In this document: positions 1 through 9,664 of the stretch, piece after piece
Layout: every line of letters starts with the position of its first letter
Position numbering within the stretch: position 1 is the first letter of the stretch
Assembly (NCBI RefSeq): GCF_031181385.1
Contig: NZ_JAPSKV010000005.1
Location: 222,612 to 286,611 of the forward strand
Reading direction: 5' to 3'
DNA: 64,000 nucleotides
Origin: Fredinandcohnia onubensis
Lineage (GTDB): Bacteria > Bacillota > Bacilli > Bacillales > Bacillaceae_L
The notes under the pieces: generated by a model
Database searches by the model: none
Seen by the model: only the letters and a program-made list of their open reading frames with translations
Told to the model about the DNA's origin: nothing
Program-made: the position numbers and the translations under genes

Positions 1-785
1 AAAGCTGGGCGGAAAAAGTATTCCCAAACCTCTCATCTGAAGAACAAGTTGAAAAGTTATGGGAAGCGATTTTTCAAGCAACTCGTGTCGATACTGATAA
101 TCCTGTACAAGCATGGAAGGATCACAATGCAACTTTACACGCTAAGGTTGAATACTTAAACAAGAAAAAATATAAAAAATTGCATTATACAGCACCTGGA
201 ACTGACTTGATGGTGGAACTTCCTGATGGCCATGTTTGGATTGGCGGTGGTGGTGAAAACGAACAAAATATTCAATTCGTAGCCAATATGCCGACTGAAG
301 AGGTCTTCACCGTTCCTGCGAAAGAAGGTGTGAATGGTTATATTAGCAGCACGAAGCCCCTTAATTACGGGGGAAGCTTAATTGATCAATTTACGTTAAC
401 TTTTGAAAAAGGAAGAATTGTGGATGTAAAGGCTGAAACAGGTGAAGATACTCTCAAACGCCTGGTGGAAACTGACGAAGGCAGTCACTATTTAGGTGAA
501 GTTGCATTAGTTCCACATAGTTCACCTATTTCACAATCAAAAATTCTTTTTTACAATACTCTTTTTGATGAAAATGCATCCAATCACTTTGCAATCGGAA
601 ACGCATATGCCTTCTGTATTGAAGGTGGTAAAACGATGTCACGTGAAGAGTTGGTGAAAAAAGGGGCAAACTCAAGTATCACACATGTTGACTTTATGGT
701 CGGTTCAAGTGAAATGGACATTGACGGCATCACGGCTGATGGCACCATAGAACCCGTTTTCCGTAAAGGTGACTGGGCATTCTAA
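1..785 (+). CDS. M29-family aminopeptidase (AmpS-like), 5' end missing
   Basis: C-terminal part of a metal-dependent aminopeptidase that releases N-terminal residues from peptides in the cytoplasm. The frame is open from base 3 to the stop at 785; the ORF-track start at 180 is only an internal TTG. The M29 metal-site signatures are visible in order: an acidic GEVALV segment, NHFAIGNAY with the His/Tyr pair, and THVDFMVG with the His/Asp pair, followed by a GDWAF-type end. Family members are about 410 residues, so roughly 150 N-terminal residues lie outside the window. It ends just before a strong terminator, so it is the last gene of its transcript. Confidence 0.9.
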   Translation, partial: SWAEKVFPNLSSEEQVEKLWEAIFQATRVDTDNPVQAWKDHNATLHAKVEYLNKKKYKKLHYTAPGTDLMVELPDGHVWIGGGGENEQNIQFVANMPTEEVFTVPAKEGVNGYISSTKPLNYGGSLIDQFTLTFEKGRIVDVKAETGEDTLKRLVETDEGSHYLGEVALVPHSSPISQSKILFYNTLFDENASNHFAIGNAYAFCIEGGKTMSREELVKKGANSSITHVDFMVGSSEMDIDGITADGTIEPVFRKGDWAF

Positions 786-801
786 TATCGTACCAAGCGA
801 C

Positions 802-847
802 AAAAGGCACCACTGGAGAGTATGTTTCTCTCTTAGTGGTGCCTTTT
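802..847 (+). terminator. Rho-independent terminator after the aminopeptidase
   Basis: A perfect 13-bp stem, AAAAGGCACCACT paired with AGTGGTGCCTTTT, closes a 20-nt loop 17 bases after the stop codon. The stem begins with A and ends with T, so it may work in both directions. Confidence 0.85.
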
Positions 848-1063
848 CCATCTAATACTCCCCTGTCACTGGCAAAGTTTTGCACATCCTAAACCTGAAA
901 TTTTATTTAATGAGACTATTGAAATTCAGCTGTTAATGTGTAAATATAGATGACAAGACACATGTATTTTCAGTCGTGTCACTTAAACTTCTTTATATCC
1001 AAAAACTACTCTACCTAAGTTTGTGAAATTATTATCAAACTTATTTATCCTAGGAGGCAAACA

Positions 1064-1924
1064 ATGAATCTATTAAAATTGCGAAAAATGTTACAGGAGT
1101 TTTTACTCGAAGATATTGGCGAACTGGATGTAACAAGTCAATCGATATTCCCAATTGAACAAACAAATCAAGGCGTGTTTATTGCCAAAGAAGACGGAAT
1201 TATTTCTGGATTAGCCATTATTAAAGAAGCCTATCACCTGTTAGATTCAACCATTGTAGTCGAACTTCGTTTTTCTGATGGAGATCGTGTATCTGCTGGC
1301 GATACCATTGCGACTGTAAGCGGACCGACATCCCATCTACTCACTGGTGAGAGAGTGATACTGAATCTCATTCAACGAATGAGTGGAGTTGCAACCATTA
1401 CAAACAGATGTGTAGAGACTTTAAACGATCCTTCCATTCGGATTTGTGATACTAGAAAAACCATTCCAGGACTAAGGATGCTGGATAAATATGCTGTTGT
1501 AACGGGTGCTGGCAAAAATCATCGATTTGGGCTATATGATGGAGTAATGATCAAGGATAACCATATCGCCTATTGCGGTTCAATTACAAAAGCTGTTGAA
1601 GCTGTACGCGAAAAAATTGGCCATATGGTAAAGATTGAAGTGGAAACGGAAAGCAAAGAAGAAGTTTTGGAAGCTGTTGAAGCTGGAGCAGATGTCATCA
1701 TGTTTGATAATCGTAGCCCTGAAGAAGTGAAAGAATTCACAAAGTTAGTACCAAAGGGAATCATCACCGAAGCATCTGGCGGAATAACTTTAAATAATTT
1801 AGCCACCTATTCCGGTACCGGTGTCCAGTATATATCATTAGGATTTTTAACCCATTCTGTAAAAGCCCTTGATATTAGCTTGCAAGTAAAAGAAGGAAAC
1901 AAGAAAACTTCTTTCAATGAATGA
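1064..1924 (+). CDS. nadC: Nicotinate-nucleotide pyrophosphorylase (carboxylating), NadC
   Basis: Converts quinolinate and PRPP to nicotinate mononucleotide, CO2 and pyrophosphate in NAD synthesis (quinolinate phosphoribosyltransferase, 286 aa, the usual length). Signatures: LTGERVILNLIQRMSG near residues 93-108, DTRKTIPGLR at 129-138, GAGKNHR at 148-154 and IKDNHI at 163-168. The glycine loop reads GAG where GGG is usual. The start is set by TAGGAGGC eight bases before the ATG. In Bacillus nadC normally sits with nadB and nadA; here it stands alone and is followed by a TRAP transporter on the same strand. ModD, a paralogue, is an alternative, but the core motifs fit NadC better. Confidence 0.88.
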   Translation: MNLLKLRKMLQEFLLEDIGELDVTSQSIFPIEQTNQGVFIAKEDGIISGLAIIKEAYHLLDSTIVVELRFSDGDRVSAGDTIATVSGPTSHLLTGERVILNLIQRMSGVATITNRCVETLNDPSIRICDTRKTIPGLRMLDKYAVVTGAGKNHRFGLYDGVMIKDNHIAYCGSITKAVEAVREKIGHMVKIEVETESKEEVLEAVEAGADVIMFDNRSPEEVKEFTKLVPKGIITEASGGITLNNLATYSGTGVQYISLGFLTHSVKALDISLQVKEGNKKTSFNE

Positions 1925-2002
1925 TGGTATGCACCTGAGTACATCTGACTTGTTAAAAGTACGGGTGTAACTCGATCGCATAACCTTTGGGGGTAAATGT
2001 GG

Positions 2003-3010
2003 ATGTCTAAAAAAAATTGGACTTATTCTTTCTTACTTTTAATTAGCAGTGTTCTTCTGGCAGGTTGCTTGAACAAAGTTGGAGCGGTGTCTGTCGCAGA
2101 TACAGACGATATTCGAACGACCATTATTGGCGGACGGACAGGAGGCGCATGGTCTGTTTTTACAGAAGGTATCGCCGAGTCGATTCGTCGTGAAAATAAA
2201 GGTTCACTTATTACGGTTGAGCCTGGCGGGATTGTTGAGAATCCAGCTAGTGTTGGAACAAACACGGTCCCTTATGGAATCTCTTATGCCATGACAGCTT
2301 ATGCAGCATTCAGTGGGACAGAACCTTATAAAGAAGCCTATCCAGATATACGGGCGATCAGTGTGGTAATTCCTGCTAACTATTATCAATTAATCGCACG
2401 AGCTGACGTAGAATTCGATTCATTAGCCGAGGTGATTGAAAAGAAGGCACCGATGCGGCTAGCAGTTGACCAAAGAGGTTCAGCAGGTGAAATCATTACA
2501 CGGACGATTTTACAAGAATATGATGTAACCTATAAAGACATTGCCTCTTGGGGTGGTTCTGTTGAACATTTAAGTGGTTCAAAGACGTTTGAATTAATGG
2601 GAGATAATCGAATTGATACCACCGGAGATGCCGTATCCGTTCCATCCAGTGACATTTTAGAAGCGGCCATCACAAATGACATGAAATTTATTTCGATGGA
2701 CCAAGAAATACTTCAAGATGTGGCAGATAAGCTAGGAATGGAACTAGGTACAATTGAGGCAGGGAGTTATGATTTTTTAAACCAAGATATACACACCCTA
2801 TATACTCCTGCTATTTTAATTGTTCACAAGGATGTTCCTGAGGAAGAAGTGTATCGCGTTACAAAGGCTATCTATGAAAATATTGAATATTTAGGCACGG
2901 TCCATAAAGAATTTAAGAAGCTATCAGACGAAAACTTTAGCAAAGTTGGGAAGGTCCCTCTTCATCCTGGTGCAAAGAAATTTTTCAAAGAAAAAGGACT
3001 AATCCATTAA
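2003..3010 (+). CDS. TRAP transporter solute-binding lipoprotein, TAXI family
   Basis: Extracytoplasmic substrate-capture subunit of a tripartite ATP-independent transporter, 335 aa. A lipoprotein signal peptide with lipobox LLAGC places the modified cysteine at residue 22. The mature part carries the TAXI pattern (TTIIGGRTGGAWSVFTEGIA, then an SVGTNTVPYGISYAMTAYAA segment and a Pro-rich C-terminus). The GGGGG Shine-Dalgarno at 1989-1993 is too close to the first ATG (1997) and well placed for the second, so I start at 2003. It lies 78 bases after nadC and 24 bases before the permease gene. The ligand cannot be read from sequence; TAXI proteins usually bind carboxylates or amino acids. Confidence 0.88.
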   Translation: MSKKNWTYSFLLLISSVLLAGCLNKVGAVSVADTDDIRTTIIGGRTGGAWSVFTEGIAESIRRENKGSLITVEPGGIVENPASVGTNTVPYGISYAMTAYAAFSGTEPYKEAYPDIRAISVVIPANYYQLIARADVEFDSLAEVIEKKAPMRLAVDQRGSAGEIITRTILQEYDVTYKDIASWGGSVEHLSGSKTFELMGDNRIDTTGDAVSVPSSDILEAAITNDMKFISMDQEILQDVADKLGMELGTIEAGSYDFLNQDIHTLYTPAILIVHKDVPEEEVYRVTKAIYENIEYLGTVHKEFKKLSDENFSKVGKVPLHPGAKKFFKEKGLIH

Positions 3011-3034
3011 ATTTAGAAGGGAGTTCCCAAGAAA

Positions 3035-4963
3035 ATGGGCTTTACAAATTATATAACTAGAGCCTTTTCTGAAGGTAAAAAGCGTGACATGACAGGTCCC
3101 GCTTTTACATTATTTATAAGTATCGCATTCATTTTATCACTATTCCAAATTGTGTCTGTTGTTTGGGGAAAATTAGATCCAATCCAACTGTTGGCAACTC
3201 ATCTATCTCTTATTCTAATCTTGACCTTTTCGTATTATAGTTTTTCAAAACAAAGCGGAACAAGCGCTACACCGACAGTCCCTGACTATATTTGTTCATT
3301 CTTCGCCTTAGGTGCCGGAATCTATTTTTACATCCATGCAGAACGGATTTCGGAACGGATTCCCATTGTCGATCCATTGTCCCCGTTGGATATTTTTGTT
3401 GGCTTCGTATTTATCATATTAAGTATCGAAGCAGCCCGCCGCACAATTGGAATGCCGATCGTCATCATCGTGTTAATTGGAATCAGTTATGCACTGTGGG
3501 GCCATCATTTAGGCGGAATCATTTGGCATCGAGAATTTTCATTTTCTGAAGTAGTTGAAGATTTAGCTTATAGTTTTAACGGCCTTTGGGGTTCACCAAT
3601 TGCGGTTGCAGCATCATTTGTGTATATGTTTTTACTGTTTGGGGCGTTTTTACAAAAGGCTGGTGCGGGTGAGTTCTTCTTTCAATTGTCGTCCGCTTTA
3701 GCTGGAAGGACACGTGGTGGAGCAGCCAAGGTGGCCGTCATTGCGAGTGCGTTTTTTGGCATGATTTCCGGAAGCCCAACAGCTAATGTCGTAACGACAG
3801 GCTCATTTACGATTCCTGTGAGTAGACGGTCCGGTTACAAACCATCATTTGCGGCAGCAGTTGAGGCAGCTGCATCGACTGGTGGTAGTATCTTACCACC
3901 GATTATGGGGTCCTCTGCCTTTTTAATGGCAGCAATTACTCAGATTCCGTATATTTCGATTGTTATTGCTGCCATTATTCCTGGTATACTCTACTATACT
4001 TCATTGCTTGCGATGGTTCATTTTGAGGCAATTAGATTAGACTTACCAAAGGCGAATAAAGAGGACATTCCTAACGTTTCAAACGTGTTAAAAGAAGGAT
4101 GGTACTATTTTATCCCGTTGGTTGTCTTACTCTTCTTTCTTTTAAGTGGCTATAGCGCATCTAGAACTGGTTTTTACGGTGTATTGGCCATCATCGTAGT
4201 GAGCTGGTTTCGTAAAAAAACCCGAATGGGTGTTAAGCAAATTTTTGAAGCGATGGTTGATGGTGCAAGATCTTCAATCCCCGTAACAACTGCTTGTGCA
4301 GCTGCTGGGTTAGTCATTTCAGGTATCATGTCAACTGGACTTGGTGGTAAATTAACGAGTGTTGTCCTTGGGCTAACTGAAGGTATGCTCCTTCCTACCT
4401 TGATTCTAGTCATGCTCATTTGCATTATTTTAGGAATGGGAATGCCGGTAGCTGCTGCTTATATTTTGACAGCGATGTTAGCTGCTCCAGCTTTAATGGA
4501 ATTAGGAGTTTCGTTAATGGCTGCCCATTTATTTATCGTTTATTTCTCTATTTTTTCAGCGATTACACCACCTGTTGCAGTCGCAGCTTATGTCGCTGCA
4601 GGTATTGCCGATAGCAACCCTAACCAAGTTGGGCTAGAAGCGGTTCGACTAGGTTTAGTGGGCTTCATCGTTCCATTTATGTTTGTTTTAGAACCATCAT
4701 TATTGCTAGATGGTTCACCTGTTGAAATTTTTGTTTCATTCTTTACCGCAGTTATAGGTGTTGTTGCTCTAAGCGCAGGTGTCATTGGCTGGCTTAAACA
4801 GGGTACCACAACAGTAGACCGAATTCTATTAATCACAAGTGGTCTATTGCTCATATATCCTCATGTCTTATTCAGTGGTATCGGCATTATTTTATTTATT
4901 GTGGTGTTTGCACTTCAAAAAAAGCGCCAAATCCAATACACGCCACTCGAAAAAGGGGCTTAA
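3035..4963 (+). CDS. TRAP transporter fused permease (DctQM type)
   Basis: Membrane component of the TAXI-type TRAP transporter, with the small (DctQ) and large (DctM) subunits fused in one 642-residue chain. The first 140 residues hold about four hydrophobic segments; the rest has the DctM pattern with about 12, including the conserved GMISGSPTANVVTTGSFTIP and GMGMPVAAAYI stretches. It works with the lipoprotein encoded just upstream, driven by an ion gradient. AGAAGGGAG lies about ten bases before the ATG. A terminator follows 8 bases after the stop, closing a probable nadC-TAXI-permease unit. Confidence 0.9.
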   Translation: MGFTNYITRAFSEGKKRDMTGPAFTLFISIAFILSLFQIVSVVWGKLDPIQLLATHLSLILILTFSYYSFSKQSGTSATPTVPDYICSFFALGAGIYFYIHAERISERIPIVDPLSPLDIFVGFVFIILSIEAARRTIGMPIVIIVLIGISYALWGHHLGGIIWHREFSFSEVVEDLAYSFNGLWGSPIAVAASFVYMFLLFGAFLQKAGAGEFFFQLSSALAGRTRGGAAKVAVIASAFFGMISGSPTANVVTTGSFTIPVSRRSGYKPSFAAAVEAAASTGGSILPPIMGSSAFLMAAITQIPYISIVIAAIIPGILYYTSLLAMVHFEAIRLDLPKANKEDIPNVSNVLKEGWYYFIPLVVLLFFLLSGYSASRTGFYGVLAIIVVSWFRKKTRMGVKQIFEAMVDGARSSIPVTTACAAAGLVISGIMSTGLGGKLTSVVLGLTEGMLLPTLILVMLICIILGMGMPVAAAYILTAMLAAPALMELGVSLMAAHLFIVYFSIFSAITPPVAVAAYVAAGIADSNPNQVGLEAVRLGLVGFIVPFMFVLEPSLLLDGSPVEIFVSFFTAVIGVVALSAGVIGWLKQGTTTVDRILLITSGLLLIYPHVLFSGIGIILFIVVFALQKKRQIQYTPLEKGA

Positions 4964-4970
4964 AACAAGA

Positions 4971-5005
4971 AAAAGTTCAGTGTTGAAACATACTGAACTT
5001 TTTTC
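4971..5005 (+). terminator. Terminator after the TRAP permease
   Basis: AAAAAGTTCAGT pairs with ACTGAACTTTTTT across a 10-nt loop and is followed by a T run directly downstream of the permease stop. Confidence 0.85.
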
Positions 5006-5068
5006 TCCTTCTTTAACTTTTCACAGCTCTCTTTTCTTTTTCATTAATGCTAAAAGTCTTTTGTCTAG

Positions 5069-5131
5069 ACAGTAGGTATGGCAACGAATGTTCCACCGCA
5101 TCAATTAGGTGAGGTTATTGATGGTGTACTA
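5069..5131 (+). pseudogene. Short gyrA-like coding relic
   Basis: Inside a 480-bp gap without genes, one frame reads VGMATNVPPHQLGEVIDGVL, the highly conserved segment of DNA gyrase subunit A near residues 170-190. A TAG stop lies one codon upstream in frame, and the similarity ends abruptly after GVL. No start codon, RBS or other gyrase sequence is visible nearby, so it is a displaced fragment of about 60 bp rather than a gene. ParC has a related but less similar segment (usually GMATDIPPH). Confidence 0.75.
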
Positions 5132-5198
5132 CGTTCTTGCTTCACTTATCTCATCTCTAGCAGTAACATCAAGATATTCTAGAATTGTCACAAATAAA

Positions 5199-5217
5199 TG
5201 TACAATTGTATTGTACA
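5199..5217. promoter_or_regulatory. Perfect 8+3+8 palindrome, operator-like
   Basis: TGTACAAT-TGT-ATTGTACA is a perfect inverted repeat 270 bases upstream of the CobW gene. Its size fits a dimeric repressor site. No adjacent regulator gene explains it. It is too short and lacks the T run to be a terminator. Confidence 0.4.
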
Positions 5218-5484
5218 AAAGGACATGGAAATGGGCATACGAATCCTATTCTCTAGATACACGTTTTTTCCTTAATGAAAAATCGGTACGAAAATAAGAT
5301 TAGTTATCCATTGCCCCTTACCATTCCTTTCGAGTTTTGTTAGGTTTAGTATATTATTGATACCTAATTTCTGTCAAATCCAACTAACAAGGTTCCTACT
5401 TTTCCTAATAAGCAATTATTCGCTATAATAGAGGTTATTCACCTTTACTAAGAAAAGGGACTATTAATAAAATGAGGAGTTTTT
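5218..5484. other. Gap upstream of the CobW gene
   Basis: AT-rich sequence without a supported gene; ORFs 4839..5075 and 5109..5297 resemble no family. A TATAAT hexamer lies at 5424-5429 but no good -35 element stands 17 bases before it, so I do not call a promoter. Confidence 0.5.
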
Positions 5485-6417
5485 ATGGAAAAAGTTGAGG
5501 TTTTTATTTTATCTGGATTTTTAGGAAGTGGTAAAACCACTTTATTACAAAATATTCTTACTCAAGAAAAGCAATTAGATCGAAAAATTGCTGTTGTTAT
5601 GAACGAATTAGGTCAAGTATCGATTGATTCAAATGCAGTTTCAGATAACACCCCGCTTAAAGAGCTGCTTAATGGCTGTGTTTGTTGTACGATTCAAGGC
5701 CAGCTTGAGGTCCATTTGCAAGGACTACTACAAGATTATGACTTGGATGCCATCTATATTGAAACAACGGGTGTTGCTCATCCAATTGAAGTGCTTGATG
5801 CTTGTATGTCACCGCTTTTTGCCGATCAATTATTTGTTCAGTCGATTGTCACACTTATTGATGTGAATCGTTGGAAAGAAAGAGATTCCTTAAGTCCACA
5901 ATTACAAATGCTTTTACGTGAACAAATTCATCATGCGGATGTCCTGCTACTTAATAAAATCGACCAGCTGTCTGAAATGGAACAAGGTCAGATGTTATTT
6001 GAAATTCAATCCATTAATAGCGAGGCACGAAGTTTGCTAACGAAGCATGCAGCGGTGAAGCTTGATGATCTCCGTACAATTAAAAAAGCTGAACGAAAAC
6101 CACATGAGCGAGCACATGTACATCTCGATTTGAAGCTAAAAACATATGTGCATACATTTTCAAATGCACTTGATCTCGATATATTTGAAGAATGGCTCAG
6201 AAAGATGCCCGAAACAATTTACCGGATTAAGGGCTATTTAAAGTTTACCCATTCAAACAACACTTATTTATTCCAATACTCCTATGGAACACCCATTTAC
6301 TTAAAAGAGCTTATGAATTATAAGCCAACTTTGGTATTTATCGGTAAAAAATTGGACCCAACATGGATGAAGGCAGAAATGGAGAAACTAGAGGAAGAAA
6401 GTTTGAAGGTTGAATAG
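5485..6417 (+). CDS. CobW/COG0523 GTP-dependent metal chaperone
   Basis: G3E-family GTPase of the CobW/YjiA/ZNG group, 310 aa, thought to hand Zn or a related metal to client proteins. Visible: Walker A GFLGSGKTTL at 11-20, the metal-binding CVCC motif at 65-68, switch/Walker B ETTG at 93-96, NKID base-recognition motif at 157-160, and a C-terminal CobW_C domain (about 215-300). It is shorter than B. subtilis YciC and lacks the His-rich stretch often seen there. ATGAGGAG precedes the ATG. No convincing Zur box was found upstream, so a zinc-starvation role is not shown here. Confidence 0.88.
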   Translation: MEKVEVFILSGFLGSGKTTLLQNILTQEKQLDRKIAVVMNELGQVSIDSNAVSDNTPLKELLNGCVCCTIQGQLEVHLQGLLQDYDLDAIYIETTGVAHPIEVLDACMSPLFADQLFVQSIVTLIDVNRWKERDSLSPQLQMLLREQIHHADVLLLNKIDQLSEMEQGQMLFEIQSINSEARSLLTKHAAVKLDDLRTIKKAERKPHERAHVHLDLKLKTYVHTFSNALDLDIFEEWLRKMPETIYRIKGYLKFTHSNNTYLFQYSYGTPIYLKELMNYKPTLVFIGKKLDPTWMKAEMEKLEEESLKVE

Positions 6418-6431
6418 GTACTTCAGGAAGA

Positions 6432-6579
6432 ATTGTACCAAAGTTTAGGGTGCATTGTGCCCTAGTTAGAAATAATTGTGCCCTAACTTTGAATAATTGT
6501 TCCCTAACTGGCTAAGATTGTGCCCTAACTTTGATTTATTGTGACCTAACCCAAGTTAATTGTTTCCTATCCAACTGAA
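6432..6579 (+). repeat. Tandem array, 21-bp period, about 7 units
   Basis: Degenerate direct repeat whose best units begin ATTGTGCCCTAACTTTGA. Unit starts fall at 6454, 6475, 6496, 6517, 6538 and 6559, exactly 21 bp apart, with a diverged unit before at 6432. The constant part is ATTGTkCCCTAac and the second half varies. It fills the space between the CobW stop and the SASP gene. Confidence 0.85.
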
Positions 6580-6686
6580 GGAATAAATTGGTCCACATTT
6601 CCAAGCATGATTATCACATTACGTGGGAAGTTAAGAATGAGTAATCGTTTGGTTACTCAAAAAACTTCTGTCGGGAGTGATGTATC

Positions 6687-6881
6687 ATGGCAAGAAACAA
6701 ACTATTGGTTCCTGGTAGCGAAAATGCTCTAGATCAAATGAAAGAAGAAATCGCCAATGAGTTTGGAGTTCAGCTTGGTGCAGATACGACCGCACGTGCG
6801 AACGGCTCCGTTGGAGGCGAGATGACGAAACGCCTCGTTGCAATGGCGCAGCAGCAACTTACAAATGGTTCACAACAGTAA
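6687..6881 (+). CDS. Alpha/beta-type small acid-soluble spore protein
   Basis: 64-residue SASP that coats DNA in the dormant spore and protects it from UV and chemicals. Both family signatures are present: the germination protease site within [11 protein letters not shown] (residues 21-31), and [19 protein letters not shown] (41-59) in the DNA-binding half. GGGAGTGATG precedes the ATG. It closely resembles the second SASP at 58991, which is sspD by its neighbours. Expression is expected in the forespore under SigG, but I could not place a convincing SigG promoter here. Confidence 0.95.
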   Translation: MARNKLLVPGSENALDQMKEEIANEFGVQLGADTTARANGSVGGEMTKRLVAMAQQQLTNGSQQ

Positions 6882-6891
6882 CAATTCACGT

Positions 6892-6926
6892 AAAAGGGGG
6901 TCCATATTCTGGGCCTCCTTTTTTAA
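6892..6926 (+). terminator. Terminator after the SASP gene
   Basis: AAAAGGGGGTCC pairs, with two wobble or mismatch positions, with GGGCCTCCTTTTTT 11 bases after the stop codon. Confidence 0.6.
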
Positions 6927-6929
6927 AAC

Positions 6930-6967
6930 AAAAAAACCGTCATTCCCCTAGAAATGAACGGTTTTTT
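6930..6967. terminator. Bidirectional terminator between convergent genes
   Basis: AAAAAACCGTCATT and AAATGAACGGTTTTTT form a stem with A/T runs on both sides. It overlaps the end of the small minus-strand gene 6948..7103. Confidence 0.75.
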
Positions 6968-7103
6968 CAACATATATTTCATCTGTTGTCTTCATCACTG
7001 TTGGATTTCCCTTTGCCTCAATTGTCCTTACCCCAAGTAAAATCATTCCCACCACTAACAGTGCAAACAGTACGACAATAATACAATTTTTAATTAATGC
7101 CAT
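6948..7103 (-). CDS. Small single-pass membrane protein (51 aa)
   Basis: Below the ORF-track size limit. It reads MALIKNCIIVVLFALLVVG and onward: one N-terminal membrane helix (about residues 5-25) and a short polar tail ending DEIYVEKTVHF. A weak purine-rich GGGTGGGAAAG precedes the ATG. The stop codon lies inside the bidirectional terminator, as expected for a real 3' end. I do not recognise the family; an outward-facing tail is likely. Confidence 0.5.
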   Translation of the reverse strand: MALIKNCIIVVLFALLVVGMILLGVRTIEAKGNPTVMKTTDEIYVEKTVHF

Positions 7104-7281
7104 CTTTCCCACCCTATCGTTTTCTAACCTTAAATTTTATCCACTTTTTTCCGACATGACCATTCTATTCACGAAAAAAGTTTTTATTCCTAATTATGAA
7201 AAAATGAGTAAAACATCGTTGTTTTCCTCACTTTCCACACAATTGGGACATATGATGAAGTAAAAGGGGGGAAAAATCACC

Positions 7282-7467
7282 GTGGAGAAGTTCGCTATTT
7301 TATTTTTGGCGTGTATTTTAGCAGGTTTTGCCCTTATTAAAGTAACAGAATATGATAACGTATTAACAAGCCTACACTCTGTCTTTTCTCTTGTTGGGGC
7401 TCTTACGATTATCGTCTTTTCATTTGTTCTAATTTTTAAAGGAATTTTAGCCTTATTGGGTAAGTGA
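7282..7467 (+). CDS. Small two-helix membrane protein (61 aa)
   Basis: Starts at GTG, ten bases after GGGGGG. Two hydrophobic segments (about 4-21 and 33-57) flank a short polar loop, VTEYDNVLTSLHS. There is no recognisable domain. The overlapping minus-strand ORF (7194..7475) is basic and RBS-less, so it is the shadow. Function unknown. Confidence 0.55.
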   Translation: MEKFAILFLACILAGFALIKVTEYDNVLTSLHSVFSLVGALTIIVFSFVLIFKGILALLGK

Positions 7468-7579
7468 TAAGCCAAACAATGTCTTACCCTTTTTAAGTTT
7501 TTAGGGGTTTGTACCTTTCACATTTCCATAGAAGTCATATGCTAGTACTACGTAGATGAACGAAGGTGGTGCAAAGCAT

Positions 7580-7795
7580 ATGGCTTCTATCTTTTTAGGA
7601 CCAATACGAATTAACAGCAATGAAGGTGTTATCACCACAGGTAATTCCTTTTATGTCTCTCCTACTTCAACCAGTAAAACAATCGCAGGTTCGGGATCAT
7701 TTAATACGGGTATCAATATTACAAATAATAATGATACGAGTACTTCCAACACCTTTGACCCGGACGGCGTCGACTCAAATATTTCCGACACATAA
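7580..7795 (+). CDS. GerPA/GerPF-like spore germination protein
   Basis: 71-residue protein of the GerPA/PF family, whose members help germinants cross the spore coat. Hallmarks: an N-terminal PIRINSNEGVITTGNSFYVSP and the SKTIAGSGSFNTG core, then a Ser/Thr/Asn-rich tail with TFDPDGVDSN. I use the ATG at 7580 because GAAGGTGGT stands nine bases before it and family proteins begin at this point. A SigK-like -10 (CATATGCTA, 7536-7544) is present, but its -35 spacing is poor. It stands alone rather than in a gerP operon. Confidence 0.82.
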   Translation: MASIFLGPIRINSNEGVITTGNSFYVSPTSTSKTIAGSGSFNTGINITNNNDTSTSNTFDPDGVDSNISDT

Positions 7796-7828
7796 AAACC
7801 GTCTACCTATAAGGTAAGACGGTTTTTC
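7793..7828. terminator. Bidirectional terminator between GerPA-like gene and ABC-F gene
   Basis: AAAAACCGTCTACCT and AGGTAAGACGGTTTTT form a strong stem that serves both convergent genes. Confidence 0.85.
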
Positions 7829-7831
7829 ATA

Positions 7832-9475
<1,644 letters not shown>

Positions 9476-9585
9476 TCATTGCTACTGATTATACCATTTT
9501 CATAGAAACAACACTAGTTTTGGGTCCACGTTTTGTGGTCTCAAGCCGTTGCCACATTGTGACATATTTGTTTATCCGAAAAATA

Positions 9586-9632
9586 AAAATGACCCCTTCC
9601 ACAGTTTCCCTGCCAAAAGAGTCATTAAAAAA
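9586..9632 (-). terminator. Terminator of the DUF4257-like gene
   Basis: On the minus strand AATGACTCTTTT pairs with AAGGGGTCATT across a loop of about 20 nt and is followed by T-rich sequence. Confidence 0.55.
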
Positions 9633-9664
9633 CACCACGTTTTTCTTTTTTAAATTTTCTACAT

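Noticed and set aside
940-1010. NiaR operator upstream of nadC
   Set aside because: GACAAGACAC and GTGTCACTT form only a poor inverted repeat, and I am not certain of the NiaR consensus.
4839-5297. ORFs 4839..5075 and 5109..5297
   Set aside because: The first lies mostly inside the TRAP permease in another frame; the second has no RBS and no recognisable sequence. Only the gyrA-like scrap between them is meaningful.
6600-6686. SigG promoter upstream of the first SASP gene
   Set aside because: No pair of -35 and -10 elements at the right spacing could be found, although the gene type predicts one.
7194-7475. 93-aa minus-strand ORF
   Set aside because: Fully overlaps the two-helix membrane protein on the plus strand, which has a GGGGGG RBS; the minus product is Lys/Pro-rich with no RBS.
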